Under the pieces are notes generated by a model. That model saw nothing but the letters and a program-made list of their open reading frames with translations, ran no database searches and had not been told where the DNA came from. A stretch of 64,000 nt of DNA. Source: Nannochloris sp. 'desiccata'. Lineage: Eukaryota; Chlorophyta; Trebouxiophyceae; Chlorellales; Chlorellaceae. A program made the position numbers and the translations under genes. The stretch spans positions 682,001 to 746,000 of the forward strand of contig JAGTXX020000001.1 in the NCBI GenBank assembly GCA_019044685.2, given 5' to 3'. Shown one piece after another: positions 63,798 to 64,000 of this stretch. How positions within the stretch are numbered: position 1 is the first letter of the stretch; each line of letters starts with the position of its first letter.

Positions 63798-64000
63798 GTA
63801 GCTCCTTTGGGGGTGGCCGTGGTAACAGAGGCCGTCGGTAGACTTACTGTCTTCCCGTTTTGTTTTTGTATGTTTCAAATCACTTTTGTTAATGCATACG
63901 TCTCTACAGAAACAAGTGTACTATCTATGTTTAATAACTGTTATTATAACAGCAAGGCTGGGCGCTGTCGTACAGCATGTTCGAGCGGAAGTCAACTAGG
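63798..64000. other. Right edge
   Basis: AT-rich, no gene visible before the window ends. Confidence 0.4.

Overview
This window is nuclear DNA of a eukaryote. Coding regions are interrupted by spliceosomal introns (43 to about 510 nt, mostly GT-AG), and the encoded proteins are eukaryotic core factors: Lsm5, Prp17/CDC40, Cwc25, PDCD2/Tsr4, METTL4, PMS2, DNA ligase IV, class I ribonucleotide reductase small subunit, F1-ATPase epsilon and a CHCHD2/Mix17 protein. An ARC5/DRP5B-type dynamin, the family that divides plastids (and peroxisomes) in plants and algae, together with a UVDE endonuclease and a possibly plastid-targeted membrane protein, points to a plastid-bearing protist or alga. I cannot name the lineage from sequence alone. 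Genes are dense, on both strands, often intron-poor, and carry homopolymeric Gly, Ala and Gln tracts made by trinucleotide runs.

Layout. 0-2.4 kb: a glycine-rich AS8-like protein and a small membrane protein, both minus. 2.9-9.7 kb (minus): a GDPD phosphodiesterase, a small ORF, PMS2 and the RNR small subunit. 9.7-21.1 kb: UVDE (plus, divergent from RNR by about 40 bp), a secreted SnoaL-like protein (minus), an ARC5-like dynamin with two apparent frame breaks, and a very long DNA ligase IV with two polyglycine blocks. 21.6-23.5 kb: a cytochrome P450. 23.8-37.2 kb: an accessory block in which two Ala/Glu/Lys-rich coiled-coil proteins bracket two tandem paralogous genes full of PAM2-like motifs, with PDCD2 beside them. 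37.5-48.5 kb: an ankyrin-like protein, a secreted beta-helix protein with an Arg/Pro-rich linker, a plastid-like membrane protein, a 1.2 kb gene desert, a large ePHD-finger regulator and ATP synthase epsilon. 48.9-55 kb: CHCHD2-like, Lsm5, Prp17, a tiny AT-hook ORF, a secreted Cys-rich protein and a relic of a hAT transposase. 56-63.6 kb: a disordered protein with three RPA-binding motifs, METTL4, Cwc25, a His-rich type I membrane protein and an RGG-coding remnant at the right edge.

How the genes relate. There is no operon logic, but genome-maintenance genes are unusually frequent (PMS2, RNR, UVDE, LIG4, the triple RPA-motif protein), and RNR and UVDE share one short divergent promoter region. 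Lsm5, Prp17 and Cwc25 are all splicing factors.

The two most promising undescribed items are (1) the tandem multi-PAM2 gene pair, one member with several membrane segments and one apparently soluble, which could recruit poly(A)-binding protein multivalently, and (2) the 564-residue disordered protein with three SMARCAL1/XPA/TIPIN-type RPA32-binding motifs. Exon structures below were built by hand from splice signals and frame continuity; total spliced lengths were checked for divisibility by three.
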